Source of the DNA: Nitrospira_D sp035465795
Lineage (GTDB): Bacteria; Nitrospirota; Nitrospiria; Nitrospirales; Nitrospiraceae
NCBI RefSeq assembly: GCF_049546785.1
Contig: NZ_JBMWAN010000001.1
Location: 248,001-312,000, forward strand
DNA length: 64,000 bases
Direction of reading: 5' to 3'
This document shows positions 35,752 through 44,038 of this stretch, one piece after another. Position 1 is the stretch's first letter, and each line of letters starts with the position of its first letter. The notes beneath the pieces are model-generated. The model ran no database searches. It had not been told where the DNA came from and saw nothing but the letters and a program-made list of their open reading frames with translations. A program made the translations under genes and the position numbers.

Positions 35752-37038
35752 ATGCGTACTCGTGTCTCTCTTTCTCTCGTCTGCCTCAGCGCCGCACTGT
35801 GGGGGGCAGCCTTCCTCTCGTCGCCCGGCCTGGCGCAGGAACCGCCCCCGAACATCTATACGCTCGACTCGATTCTTGACCTGGCGTTGGCGAGGAATCC
35901 GGCGGTGTCGTCCGCAGAAGGGCTCATTGACCGGCAGCGCGGCCAGCAGACCGCCGCCGGCGCCTATCCCAACCCCAGCGTCACCGGTTACCTGGGCTAT
36001 GGTGAGATCCGGGACGCCGGTCGAGCCCATGTCGCAGATACGATCGAACGGCAGAGCATCACAGAATACAACGTGACCCTCGGACAGCCGCTGGAATGGC
36101 CGGCGATGCGGGCCGCCCGTCAGCAAGTAGCGGACGCGGGACTGGCAACGGCCAACGCCGGTATGTCGGAGACCCGACTGAATCTGACGACACAGGTCAA
36201 AGTGGCGTTTTATGACCTGCTCCTGGCCCAGCAGGACGCCGCCCTCGCCCGGCAGAATCTGGAGATCGTCGAAAGCGTGGCCCGGATCGTCAAGGCCCGG
36301 GTCAAGTCCGGCGAGGGGCCTCAATTCGAATCGATCAAGGCCGAAGTCGAAGTCCTGAAGGCCAGGCAGCAACTCTCGCGGGCGGACAACGCGGTCCGCG
36401 TGAATCGTGTCGTGGTCAATACGCTGACCGGCGGCGCGCTGGAATCCGCCTACCTCGTCCGGGGCGAATTCGCGGGCAATATGACAGACCTGCAGATCGA
36501 AGGATTGATGGCCCGCATGGCGACCCAGCATCCGACCATTCAACGCCTCCTGAAATCGGTGGAGCAGTCGGACTGGAAGGTCGAATTCGAGCGGCAATCG
36601 CGGATTCCCAGCGTGACCGTGAACGGCAGCTATTGGCGGGAGATCGGACGGGAAGCGGTGCAAGGAGGCCTGTCGGTTCCCCTGCCGCTGTGGTACCGGA
36701 AGCAGGGAGAGATCGCCGCATCGCTGGGCGAGAAACGCCGCGAAGAGGCGGAACTGTTGCGCACCCGCAACGAGCTGGCCAGAGCCATCCATCAGCATTA
36801 TCAAGATGCCAGGACCACGGCTGACCTGATCGCGGTCTTCGACAAAGGCCTCTTGAAGCAAGCCCAGGAAGCTCTGCGGCTCGCCCAGTTCAGTTTCCAA
36901 CAGGGAGCGTCGAGCCTCCTGGACGTCTTCGACGCACAGCGGGTCCAGCGCCAGATTCAGATGGACTACGCCCAGGCACGATACGAATTATCAGTCTCGC
37001 TGGCTCGTCTCGAGCGCGCCGTTGGTGGCTCACTATGA
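35752..37038 (+). CDS. Outer-membrane efflux channel (TolC family, CusC/CzcC type)
   Basis: About 428 residues. The N-terminus is a signal peptide ending near SSPGLAQEPP. Two long coiled-coil repeats with duplicate TolC patterns are seen: LDLALARNPAVSSAEGLIDRQ and ALRLAQFSFQQGASSLLDVFD. It forms the outer-membrane exit duct for the RND pump. The first of three ATG/GTG choices is at 35743; 35752 has GGAG about nine bases upstream. The final TGA overlaps the start of a mini-ORF that runs to the cusB start. Confidence 0.9.
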   Translation: MRTRVSLSLVCLSAALWGAAFLSSPGLAQEPPPNIYTLDSILDLALARNPAVSSAEGLIDRQRGQQTAAGAYPNPSVTGYLGYGEIRDAGRAHVADTIERQSITEYNVTLGQPLEWPAMRAARQQVADAGLATANAGMSETRLNLTTQVKVAFYDLLLAQQDAALARQNLEIVESVARIVKARVKSGEGPQFESIKAEVEVLKARQQLSRADNAVRVNRVVVNTLTGGALESAYLVRGEFAGNMTDLQIEGLMARMATQHPTIQRLLKSVEQSDWKVEFERQSRIPSVTVNGSYWREIGREAVQGGLSVPLPLWYRKQGEIAASLGEKRREEAELLRTRNELARAIHQHYQDARTTADLIAVFDKGLLKQAQEALRLAQFSFQQGASSLLDVFDAQRVQRQIQMDYAQARYELSVSLARLERAVGGSL

Positions 37039-37094
37039 CGGCGCAGAGAGTCTGTCGCCCGCGACGGAGCAAGACGGAGAAAGCCCCCTCATGA
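37035..37094 (+). CDS. 19-codon mini-ORF bridging cusC and cusB
   Basis: The frame MTAQRVCRPRRSKTEKAPS starts on the stop of cusC (ATGA, 37035-37038) and ends on the start of cusB (ATGA, 37091-37094). Both junctions are 4-bp overlaps, which would allow stop-start reinitiation across the 52-bp gap. It may also be chance, or cusB may start upstream at GTG 37022. Its Arg/Lys-rich sequence resembles no protein I know. Confidence 0.35.
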   Translation: MTAQRVCRPRRSKTEKAPS

Positions 37095-38284
37095 ACGCAA
37101 TATCTTCTAACCATCCCCTTTTGGTTCTAAGCCTGCTCCCCGGCTTGCTCCTGACTGTGTCAGGGTGTGACCGCGCCCCCGGCAATGCCGTCGTGGCCCA
37201 GTCGCCGGCTGCCGAGGCTACCCCCGGAGTCGTCCTCCTTCCGGCCGAGGAATCCTCGCGCGTCGGACTCGTCGTCCAGCCGGTCACGCGTAGCGACTTC
37301 CGCACCTACCGAGACTTTCCCGCCATCCTGCAGCCGAACGAGCGGGCCATGGCGGACATCACGACCCTGGTCCGCGGCCGGGTGGTGGACGTCTACGCGG
37401 ATCTGGGCCAACAGGTCGAAGCCAACGCGCTCCTGGCCATCCTGTACAGCAGCGAACTGGGCCTGGCGCAATCCGCCTATCTGAAGTCGCGAGCCAAACT
37501 CCATGTCGCCGAGCAGGCCTATGCCCGGGCCAAGTTTCTGCTGCAGGAGCAAGTCATCGGCGAGGCGGAGGCCCAGCGCCGCCACGCGGAACTCCTCAGC
37601 ATGCAGGCGGAAGCCCATGAGGCGCGCGACCATCTGAAACTCCTCGGCATGAGCGACGATGAATTTCGCCGCCTCGACAAGAGCCGGGACATTCGCTCCC
37701 ATGTACCGATCGTGGCGCCCTTCGCCGGCCGCATCATCGGACGCAACCTGACCAGGGGGGAGGTCGTCGAGACCACCGAGAAACTCTTCGTGGTCGCGGA
37801 CCTGTCTGAAGTCTGGGTGCGGGCCAACATTCCGGAAAAGGACATTCCGTTCGTCCACTCCATCCACGCGTCCGGGGGCACGCAAGCGGAGGTGCGTATC
37901 AATGCCTATCCGCGCGAGATCTTCAAGGGCACGATCACCTATGTCGGCGATGTGCTGGACCCCGCCACCCGCACGATGCAGCTCCGGCTCGAGCTGCCCA
38001 ATCCTGAGGGACGATTGAAGCCGGAAATGTTCGCCACCATCCGCCTCTACTCCGAATCGCAGCCGGACCGGTTGGCCGTGCCGGAATCCGCGCTGCAACG
38101 GGACCAGGATCGAACCTTCGTCTTCGTCCAACGGAACGCCAACGAGTATGAAGTCCGCGATGTTCAGACGGGCGAATCCAACGGCACCATCACCACCATC
38201 CTCGGCGGCCTCAGCGAAGGCGATCAGGTCGTGACGCACGGCGCCTTCGTCCTGAAATCCGAACTCTTCAAGAAGCAAGTCTAA
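37091..38284 (+). CDS. Periplasmic adaptor of RND metal efflux (CusB/CzcB type)
   Basis: 397 residues. A hydrophobic N-terminus with LLTVSGC indicates a lipoprotein anchored in the inner membrane. Adaptor features: beta-barrel/lipoyl strands ADITTLVRGRVVDVYADLGQQVEA, a helical hairpin (KSRAKLHVAEQAYARAKFLLQ), IVAPFAGRIIGRNLTRGEVV and ATRTMQLRLELPNPEGRLKPEMFATI. The stop TAA overlaps ATG 38284, the first of three start codons spaced 107 bp apart. Whether the metal is Cu/Ag or Zn/Co/Cd is not shown. Confidence 0.9.
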   Translation: MNAISSNHPLLVLSLLPGLLLTVSGCDRAPGNAVVAQSPAAEATPGVVLLPAEESSRVGLVVQPVTRSDFRTYRDFPAILQPNERAMADITTLVRGRVVDVYADLGQQVEANALLAILYSSELGLAQSAYLKSRAKLHVAEQAYARAKFLLQEQVIGEAEAQRRHAELLSMQAEAHEARDHLKLLGMSDDEFRRLDKSRDIRSHVPIVAPFAGRIIGRNLTRGEVVETTEKLFVVADLSEVWVRANIPEKDIPFVHSIHASGGTQAEVRINAYPREIFKGTITYVGDVLDPATRTMQLRLELPNPEGRLKPEMFATIRLYSESQPDRLAVPESALQRDQDRTFVFVQRNANEYEVRDVQTGESNGTITTILGGLSEGDQVVTHGAFVLKSELFKKQV

Positions 38285-38391
38285 TGGCGGCCAGTCTCCT
38301 CGACACAAATTTTTCAGGCATGAAGGGTGACTCGATCGTGACGCACGGCCTGTTCGCTCTCACATCCGAACTCTTGAAGAAGCAAATCTGA
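38284..38391 (+). CDS. 35-codon mini-ORF 1 between cusB and cusA
   Basis: Starts on the cusB stop (TAATG) and stops on the next ATG (TGATG, 38389-38393). The first residues MAASLLDTNFS resemble the CusA start MVARLLDISLR. The end VTHGLFALTSELLKKQI resembles the CusB end VTHGAFVLKSELFKKQV. It is thus a junction fusion from tandem duplication. Expression is not shown by sequence, but the open frame and coupling are intact. Confidence 0.45.
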   Translation: MAASLLDTNFSGMKGDSIVTHGLFALTSELLKKQI

Positions 38392-38498
38392 TGGGTGCCA
38401 GTCCCTTCAACCCATATTCCTCAGGCAGGAAAGGGCACTCGCTCGTGACGCATCGCGTATTCGTTCTCACATCCGAACTCTTGGAGAAACAGATCTGA
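38391..38498 (+). CDS. 35-codon mini-ORF 2 between cusB and cusA
   Basis: Same plan as mini-ORF 1. It begins MGASPFNPYSS and ends VTHRVFVLTSELLEKQI; the stop TGA shares its A with the cusA ATG at 38498. The frame remains open despite many differences from the other copies. It may act as a translational relay rather than a functional peptide. Confidence 0.45.
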   Translation: MGASPFNPYSSGRKGHSLVTHRVFVLTSELLEKQI

Positions 38499-41400
38499 TG
38501 GTCGCCCGGCTTCTTGATATCTCGCTCCGCCAGCGGATGCTCATCGTGCTCTTCGCGATCATAATCGGAGTCGGGGGCCTGTACGCCTTCAGGACCATTC
38601 CCATCGATGCCTTTCCCGATGTCACCAGCGTGCTGGTGCAAGTCGTGACGAAGGCACCCGGCCTATCCCCCGCGGAAGTCGAACGGCTGGTGACCTATCC
38701 GATCGAACTGCAGCTGACCGGCGTTCCCGCTCTGACGGAAATGCGCTCGCTGACCAAGGTCGGCCTCTCGCTCGTCACCATCGTGTTCGACGACTCGATG
38801 GATATCAATCTTGCGCGCCAGCTCGTGCTCGAACGTCTGATCGAGGTGAAGGAGCTGCTGCCTCCCGGCGCGGAACCGATGCTGGTGCCGAACAGCACCG
38901 GGCTGGGTGAAGTCTATCAGTACTACCTCGAAGCCCGCCCGGGCCCCGTCACGGACGAGGCGGTGCAGCACCAGAGCCTGATCGATCAGCGCACGATTCA
39001 GGACTGGATCATCCGGCCGCTGCTGAAAAGCACGCCGGAAGTGATCGACGTGAATTCGATGGGCGGCTACGTCAAACAGTATCAAGTGCTGGTCGAGCCG
39101 GCCATGTTGCGGAAATACAATCTGACTCTCCGCGAGGTGTTCAACGCCGTCGCCAGCAACAACGCCAATGCCGGCGGCAACATCCTGGAAAAACATGACG
39201 AAAAATATATCGTGCGGGGCGTCGGCCTGATCCGGACGCTCGAAGACATCGAACGCATCGTCATCAAGGAAGCCGGCGGCACGCCGGTCTTTGTCAGCGA
39301 TGTCGCGCAGGTGCTGATCGACCATGCGGTCCGGCACGGCGCGACCGTGTTGAACGGAGACCGGGAGGTGGTCAGCGGCATCGTGCTGATGCTGCGAGGC
39401 GGCAATGCGCGCGACGTGGTCGAAGGCATCAAGGCGCGCATCGAGGACATTCATCGCCTGCATCTGCTGCCGGACGGACTGCGCATCGTGCCGTTCTATG
39501 ACCGGATCGAATTGATCACCGCCGCCTTGAACACCGTGTATAAATCGCTGGCCGAAGGGGTCGTGCTGGTCATCGTGGTGCTCGTCCTCTTCCTGGGCAA
39601 CATCCGTAGCGCGCTGATCGTGGTCGCCACCCTGGTGCTGGCCCCGCTGGCCACCTTCATCGTCATGGGCCAGGTCGGGCTCACGGCCAATCTCATGTCA
39701 CTGGGCGGGCTCGCCATCGCCATCGGCATGATCGTGGACGGGTCCGTCGTCGTGGTCGAAAACGTCTATCGGCATCTCTCGGAACACTCGGCTGCCGCCG
39801 TCCCGCGACTCGAATTGATTACCAGATCTGTGAAGGAGGTGGGACAGCCGGTCGTGTTCGGCATCCTGATCATCATCCTGGTATTTTTGCCTCTCCTCTC
39901 GCTGCACGGGATGGAGGGCAAGATGTTCAAACCGCTCGCCTACACCATCATGATCGCCCTGCTGACTTCCCTTGTGTTGTCGCTCACCCTGTCGCCGGTC
40001 CTCTGCTCGCTCATGTTGAAGCGCGGCAGCGAGGAAGATCCCTGGATCGTCCGCATAGCCAAACGCCTGTATGCCCCGTCGCTCCGGTGGGCCTTGGGAC
40101 ATACCGCGGTGGTCCTGGTGATAGCGTGTGGTGCGCTGCTCGGCAGCCTGGCGCTGTTTCCGTTCCTCGGCAGCGAGTTTATCCCGATCCTGAATGAAGG
40201 GTCCGTCGCCCCGCAGACCATCCGGCTGCCGAGCGTGTCGCTGCCCGCCTCCATCGAGATCGAAAAGCGCATGCAGCAGGCCATGATGGAATTTCCTGAA
40301 GTGGAGATGGTGGTCTCGAAGATCGGGCGCACCGAGCTGGGAAACGACCCGCAGGAACCGAACGAGAGCGACCCCGTGGTCCGCCTTCGCCCGCTGGAAG
40401 AGTGGACGACCGCACGCACGATGCCCGAGTTGATGCAAAAGTTCCGCGAGCGGCTGGCACGGATCCCCGGCGCCACGTTCCTGATCAGCCAGCCCATCCA
40501 GCAGCGGGTCGATGAGTTGATTTCCGGCGTCCGGACGGAAGCGACCGTCAAGCTGTTCGGCGACGATCTGGATGTCTTGCGCAGCAAAGCCGAGGAGATC
40601 GCCGGGCAGCTCAGCACCGTGCGCGGGGTGCGGGACATCAAGGTGGAACAGCTCTTCGGGCAGCCCTATCTCACGATCGACATCGACCGGAGCAAAATTG
40701 CCCGGCACGGGATCAATGTCTCCGAGGTGCGGGACATTATCGGCACTGCGATCGGCGGTGAAACCGCAACCCGTGTGTACGAAGGCCAGCAACGGTTCGA
40801 ACTGGTTGTGCGCTTTCCGGAACAGCACCGAGACAGCGTCGAGACCATCAGTAACATTCTGGTCACCGGCGGAGACGGCGCACTCATTCCTCTGGCCGAC
40901 CTCGGAACCGTGCGGCTGGAGGAAGGACCCGGCCGGATCAGCCGGGAACGGCTCCAGCGCTACGTGTCGATCGGCTTCAATACGCTGGGACGCGACATCG
41001 GCAGTTTGGTGGCGGAAGCCCAACAGAAGATCGCCACCCAGGTGCCGCTCCCTGCCGGATACACCGTCGCCTGGGGAGGCTCCTTCGAGAACATGGAGCG
41101 GGCAATGTCCAAGCTCCGCCTCATCGTCCCCATCACCATCGGATTGATCTTCCTGTTGCTGTACTCCACCTTCGACTCGCTGCGCCAGGCGGCCCTCATT
41201 ATCCTGAACCTTCCCTTCGCGCTGATCGGCGGGGTGGTGGCGCTCTGGCTGACGGGCGAATATCTCAGCGTGCCGGCCTCGGTCGGCTTCATCAACCTAT
41301 TCGGAGTTGCCGTGCTGAACGGCATCGTGCTGGTGTCCTGCATGAATGCGCTCCGCGAAGAAGGCACCGCCTTGGACGAGGCCGTGGTGTCCGGAGCGTT

Positions 41401-41647
41401 GCTGCGCTTGAGACCCGTCCTCATGACCGCCCTGGTGGCGTTGCTGGGCTTGGTCCCCCTCGCCTTCGCGCACGGCATCGGGTCGGAGGTTCAGCGCCCG
41501 CTGGCGATCGTGGTCATCGGAGGGCTGGTGAGTTCCACCACATTAACGCTGATCGTGCTGCCGGTCTTGTATCGCTGGCTGGAATCCCGTTACAGCCAGG
41601 AGCTCGAACCATCTAAACCCGCAGCTGACCCTCACGAAAACACATAG
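38498..41647 (+). CDS. Heavy-metal RND efflux transporter (CusA/CzcA family)
   Basis: 1049 residues, the family length, with 12 membrane helices and two large periplasmic loops. It uses proton flow to export metal ions through the adaptor and the outer channel. The TM4 motif is AIAIGMIVDGSVVVVEN, which keeps the Asp and Glu of the proton relay but lacks the DFG Asp of CzcA; that resembles the copper/silver (CusA) class rather than CzcA. The methionine clusters of CusA were not confirmed. The second half has VPLPAGYTVAWGGSFENMERA. Confidence 0.93.
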   Translation: MVARLLDISLRQRMLIVLFAIIIGVGGLYAFRTIPIDAFPDVTSVLVQVVTKAPGLSPAEVERLVTYPIELQLTGVPALTEMRSLTKVGLSLVTIVFDDSMDINLARQLVLERLIEVKELLPPGAEPMLVPNSTGLGEVYQYYLEARPGPVTDEAVQHQSLIDQRTIQDWIIRPLLKSTPEVIDVNSMGGYVKQYQVLVEPAMLRKYNLTLREVFNAVASNNANAGGNILEKHDEKYIVRGVGLIRTLEDIERIVIKEAGGTPVFVSDVAQVLIDHAVRHGATVLNGDREVVSGIVLMLRGGNARDVVEGIKARIEDIHRLHLLPDGLRIVPFYDRIELITAALNTVYKSLAEGVVLVIVVLVLFLGNIRSALIVVATLVLAPLATFIVMGQVGLTANLMSLGGLAIAIGMIVDGSVVVVENVYRHLSEHSAAAVPRLELITRSVKEVGQPVVFGILIIILVFLPLLSLHGMEGKMFKPLAYTIMIALLTSLVLSLTLSPVLCSLMLKRGSEEDPWIVRIAKRLYAPSLRWALGHTAVVLVIACGALLGSLALFPFLGSEFIPILNEGSVAPQTIRLPSVSLPASIEIEKRMQQAMMEFPEVEMVVSKIGRTELGNDPQEPNESDPVVRLRPLEEWTTARTMPELMQKFRERLARIPGATFLISQPIQQRVDELISGVRTEATVKLFGDDLDVLRSKAEEIAGQLSTVRGVRDIKVEQLFGQPYLTIDIDRSKIARHGINVSEVRDIIGTAIGGETATRVYEGQQRFELVVRFPEQHRDSVETISNILVTGGDGALIPLADLGTVRLEEGPGRISRERLQRYVSIGFNTLGRDIGSLVAEAQQKIATQVPLPAGYTVAWGGSFENMERAMSKLRLIVPITIGLIFLLLYSTFDSLRQAALIILNLPFALIGGVVALWLTGEYLSVPASVGFINLFGVAVLNGIVLVSCMNALREEGTALDEAVVSGALLRLRPVLMTALVALLGLVPLAFAHGIGSEVQRPLAIVVIGGLVSSTTLTLIVLPVLYRWLESRYSQELEPSKPAADPHENT

Positions 41648-41723
41648 CAGGCTGCGGACACACTCGATTCTCTTTCAAAGCACAGCGAACGCTTTCTATA
41701 GACAACCGTATATAAATCGCTCA

Positions 41724-41845
41724 CAGGATGCTCAAAATGGCCGTCCAGCAAGGCCGCAGCAAGCGAAGAGGCGAGGCGTACGCTCTGGTACGTTGAGTCT
41801 CTGAGTGACGCGAGAACGCCGCTGGCGGACGTTTTCAGCATCCTG
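41724..41845 (+). repeat. Interspersed inverted-repeat element, copy 1 (122 bp)
   Basis: Ends CAGGATGCTCAAAA and TTTTCAGCATCCTG are inverted copies, and the stem continues inward through GGCCGTCCAGC against GCTGGCGGAC. The middle carries GCGTACGC and GTACGTTGAG. A second copy is at 47519-47641 in the same orientation. The tips differ between copies but pair within each copy, so secondary structure is conserved. It lies 76 bp after the cusA stop. Confidence 0.85.
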
Positions 41846-42256
41846 CTAGGCATTTCACGACCCAAACCTCGTGAACCGCCCAGCACAACAAGCCCCTTGC
41901 ACGCGGAGACAATCCTGAATACAGCTAAACGCAATCCATCCAGGCCGTGATCGTCGCCAGTGAAGGGTTTGACCATCACCCTCCTACGGTCGAGACGGGC
42001 ACAGCACTTGTTCACGCCAAGATCGCGCCCTGCCGAGTCGGCGATATCGTTGAGAAATATCGATCTGAGTCCGTTATGCAGCCTCTCATTCGCATGAGAT
42101 AATGATGGGTACAGGCATTGCTTCTATCTGGTTGTGCATATGTCAGATACGCGCAGGCGTAGGGAACACATTGCGAACGCATTCTCTGCGCGCAAGCTGA
42201 GAGATTCCGCCAGTGAACGGGCCGCCAACGATATCCGTCATTACTCAGGCTCCATC
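41846..42256. other. Intergenic stretch; a possible 51-codon frame without ribosome binding site
   Basis: Downstream of the repeat element I see no firm gene. A GTG-initiated plus-strand frame (41947-42102) reads VIVASEGFDHHPP and later IAPCRVGDIVEKYRSESV, but no ribosome binding site or known family supports it. Sequence from about 42134 is open in the frame of the following phosphatase, but the family start is at 42257. Confidence 0.35.
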
Positions 42257-43132
42257 ATGCCACAGTACCTCATTTTTACAGACCTTGACGGCTGCCTTCT
42301 GGACAGCCAGAGCTATTCATTTGACGCCGCGCGTCCCGCGCTTGAGGAGATCCAGGCCCGCAATATTCCCGTGGTGCTGGTTTCCAGCAAAACACGGGCT
42401 GAAATCGAGCCCTTGCGCGAACAACTCAATCACCACGACCCGTTCATCGTCGAAAACGGCGGGGCGATTGTGGTTCCACTCGGCACGTTTGATTTTCCGC
42501 TCGACCGGACACGACGGCGGGAGGATTACCAGATCATTGAATTTGGAACTCCCTATGCCATGCTGCGGGACGTGCTCAAACAAATCGAAGAGGCGGTCTG
42601 CACCCCGCTGAAAGGGTTCGGCGACCTTTCCATCGACGAACTCATGCGTGCAACGGGATTAAACCGGGAGGCGGCGATACGGGCGAAGCTGCGGGAGTAT
42701 GACGAGCCCTACCTGGTGGCAGGACCTCCGTCCATTGCCGAAGAGGTCGGCCGGCAAATCATGCTCCGTGGATTGCGCTGGACAAAGGGGGGGCGGTTTT
42801 TCCACCTCACCGGATCTCACGACAAGGGTCTGGCTGTGTTGCGCCTACTCGAATGCTATCGAGAACGCTGGCACAGGGAAAACAGGCTCGATCACATCGT
42901 GACTATCGGCATCGGCGATAACATGAACGATCTTCCGCTCTTGCTCGCGGTCGATCATCCCGTGCTGGTTCAGAAGGGGGACGGCTCGTATGATCCCGGC
43001 ATCTCGCTTCCGCGCTTGATCCGGGCACCGGGCGTGGGACCGGTGGGATGGAACGCCGCCGTGCTCCAGCTCCTGGCGCACACGGGTCAGGAGGCCGGCA
43101 CCCGGACAGGATCAGGACGATTTCCTGCCTGA
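42257..43132 (+). CDS. HAD phosphatase, mannosyl/glucosyl-3-phosphoglycerate phosphatase type (second paralog)
   Basis: 291 residues from the ATG at 42257. Same motifs as the protein at 13967: FTDLDGCLLD, VSSKTRAEIEPL, IVENGGAIVVP, LTGSHDKGLAVLRLL and GIGDNMNDLPLL. The two proteins share about half their residues by eye. This copy is far from gpgS and not in an obvious osmolyte operon, so it could have a different sugar-phosphate substrate. The frame extends 41 codons upstream but those residues do not match the family. Confidence 0.85.
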   Translation: MPQYLIFTDLDGCLLDSQSYSFDAARPALEEIQARNIPVVLVSSKTRAEIEPLREQLNHHDPFIVENGGAIVVPLGTFDFPLDRTRRREDYQIIEFGTPYAMLRDVLKQIEEAVCTPLKGFGDLSIDELMRATGLNREAAIRAKLREYDEPYLVAGPPSIAEEVGRQIMLRGLRWTKGGRFFHLTGSHDKGLAVLRLLECYRERWHRENRLDHIVTIGIGDNMNDLPLLLAVDHPVLVQKGDGSYDPGISLPRLIRAPGVGPVGWNAAVLQLLAHTGQEAGTRTGSGRFPA

Positions 43133-43306
43133 AAAGACCGTGGCGTCGCAGGAAAGGTACTTGATCTGCTTGATCGGAACCAGGATCATTTCCCGCGGCG
43201 ACTCCACGTAAATAAACTCCTGGTCCTCGGACAACCGATGGCTGACCGCATCCTTGATAAGCAACTCTTGATTGTCCACAAACACCACTTTCACCCAGTA
43301 TTGCAC
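43112..43306 (-). CDS. Small hypothetical protein, converging with the HAD gene
   Basis: 64 residues: MQYWVKVVFVDNQELLIKDA, then FIYVESPREMILVPIKQIKYLSC, a small beta-rich protein. Its last 21 bp overlap the end of the HAD gene on the opposite strand. The GTG start at 43306 has AGGAG seven bases upstream, and a good promoter is at 43363-43392. Unknown function. Confidence 0.7.
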   Translation of the reverse strand: MQYWVKVVFVDNQELLIKDAVSHRLSEDQEFIYVESPREMILVPIKQIKYLSCDATVFSGRKSS

Positions 43307-43362
43307 CGTGTCACTCCTTCCCTAGACACCGACTGAACACAACCCGCACTGAAGACCGCGCG

Positions 43363-43392
43363 ATTATACTGATCCGTTTTGCACCCTGGCAA
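43363..43392 (-). promoter_or_regulatory. Sigma70-like promoter for the 64-residue protein gene
   Basis: On the minus strand TTGCCA (43387-43392) and a perfect TATAAT (43363-43368) are separated by 18 bases. The start of transcription would be about 50 bp upstream of the GTG. Confidence 0.65.
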
Positions 43393-43457
43393 CTTGCCAG
43401 CAGGACGAGGCCTTGAGTAGAGTATCCGCGGAAGATCCTTCTTGCGGAAAAGACCTC

Positions 43458-44015
43458 ATGCACGAATGCCATCCAGCCCTCCGTCCACGGTCCGAACGAC
43501 GCCTGGCAGGCCGCTGGATCTTCGCCTGCCTCTGCCTCACTGCTTCCTGTGCGATTCTGTTCGATAACGTCCCGGCCCAGGTGATGGGCGATGAAGCGGA
43601 ACTGACTCGCCTGCGCAACAAAGCCGAAGATGCCATGGCCGCCGACGATCCCGACGGAGCCGCGATGATGATGGGGCGGGCCGCGCTGCTTTCAGCGCAA
43701 ATGGCCAAGAAACGGGAGGGCATTTCCGGGGTGGTCTCCAGGCGGATGGAATCGCTCTTTCGATCCCAGGAACATACCTATCGCGCGATGAGCCTCTTTC
43801 GGCGAGCCGGCAATCAGCTGCCGGCTTCATCCGGCGTCTGCGGAAGTCTCAGCCTGGCGCTCACCAGCCTGCGTCAGGCCGCAGAGCCGATTGGCGATCT
43901 CCCCTCGCCGCCCCCGACTCCCCGCTTGCCCGAGGACGTGGCGCAGCTCACTGAGACCGTCGAGACGTGGATGACGGTCGTCGCATCCATGATTGCCGAG
44001 TACCAGTGCCCGTGA
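43458..44015 (+). CDS. Hypothetical exported protein
   Basis: 185 residues. After a basic N-terminus there is a hydrophobic segment WIFACLCLTASCAILF, which could be a signal or lipoprotein signal (TASC). The rest is helical and Ala/Met/Arg-rich (RLRNKAEDAMAADDPDGAAMMMGRAALLS). No family recognised. ATG at 43458 has GGAAAAGA upstream; a TTG at 43413 is an alternative. Confidence 0.6.
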   Translation: MHECHPALRPRSERRLAGRWIFACLCLTASCAILFDNVPAQVMGDEAELTRLRNKAEDAMAADDPDGAAMMMGRAALLSAQMAKKREGISGVVSRRMESLFRSQEHTYRAMSLFRRAGNQLPASSGVCGSLSLALTSLRQAAEPIGDLPSPPPTPRLPEDVAQLTETVETWMTVVASMIAEYQCP

Positions 44016-44038
44016 GGCTGCCTGCGCCCTTCGATCGC

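Larger units (their letters stand above)
38231..38500 (+). repeat. 107-bp tandem repeat (two full copies, third partial) spanning the cusB-cusA junction
   Basis: CGTGACGC recurs at 107-bp intervals (from about 38230, 38337 and 38444), and start ATGs recur at 38284, 38391 and 38498. Each unit contains sequence like the last 24 codons of cusB, its stop, and the first codons of cusA. The copies have diverged by many substitutions but no indels are seen, because the spacing is exactly 107 both times. Original cusB and cusA probably overlapped as TAATG/TGATG. Confidence 0.9.

Noticed and set aside
38231..38500. CRISPR-like tandem repeat
   Set aside because: The units are contiguous with no spacers, and they match the flanking coding sequences, so a duplication is the better explanation.
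41632..42015. Minus-strand 127-codon frame through the interspersed repeat
   Set aside because: It reads mainly through the inverted-repeat element and the cusA end; no ribosome binding site.
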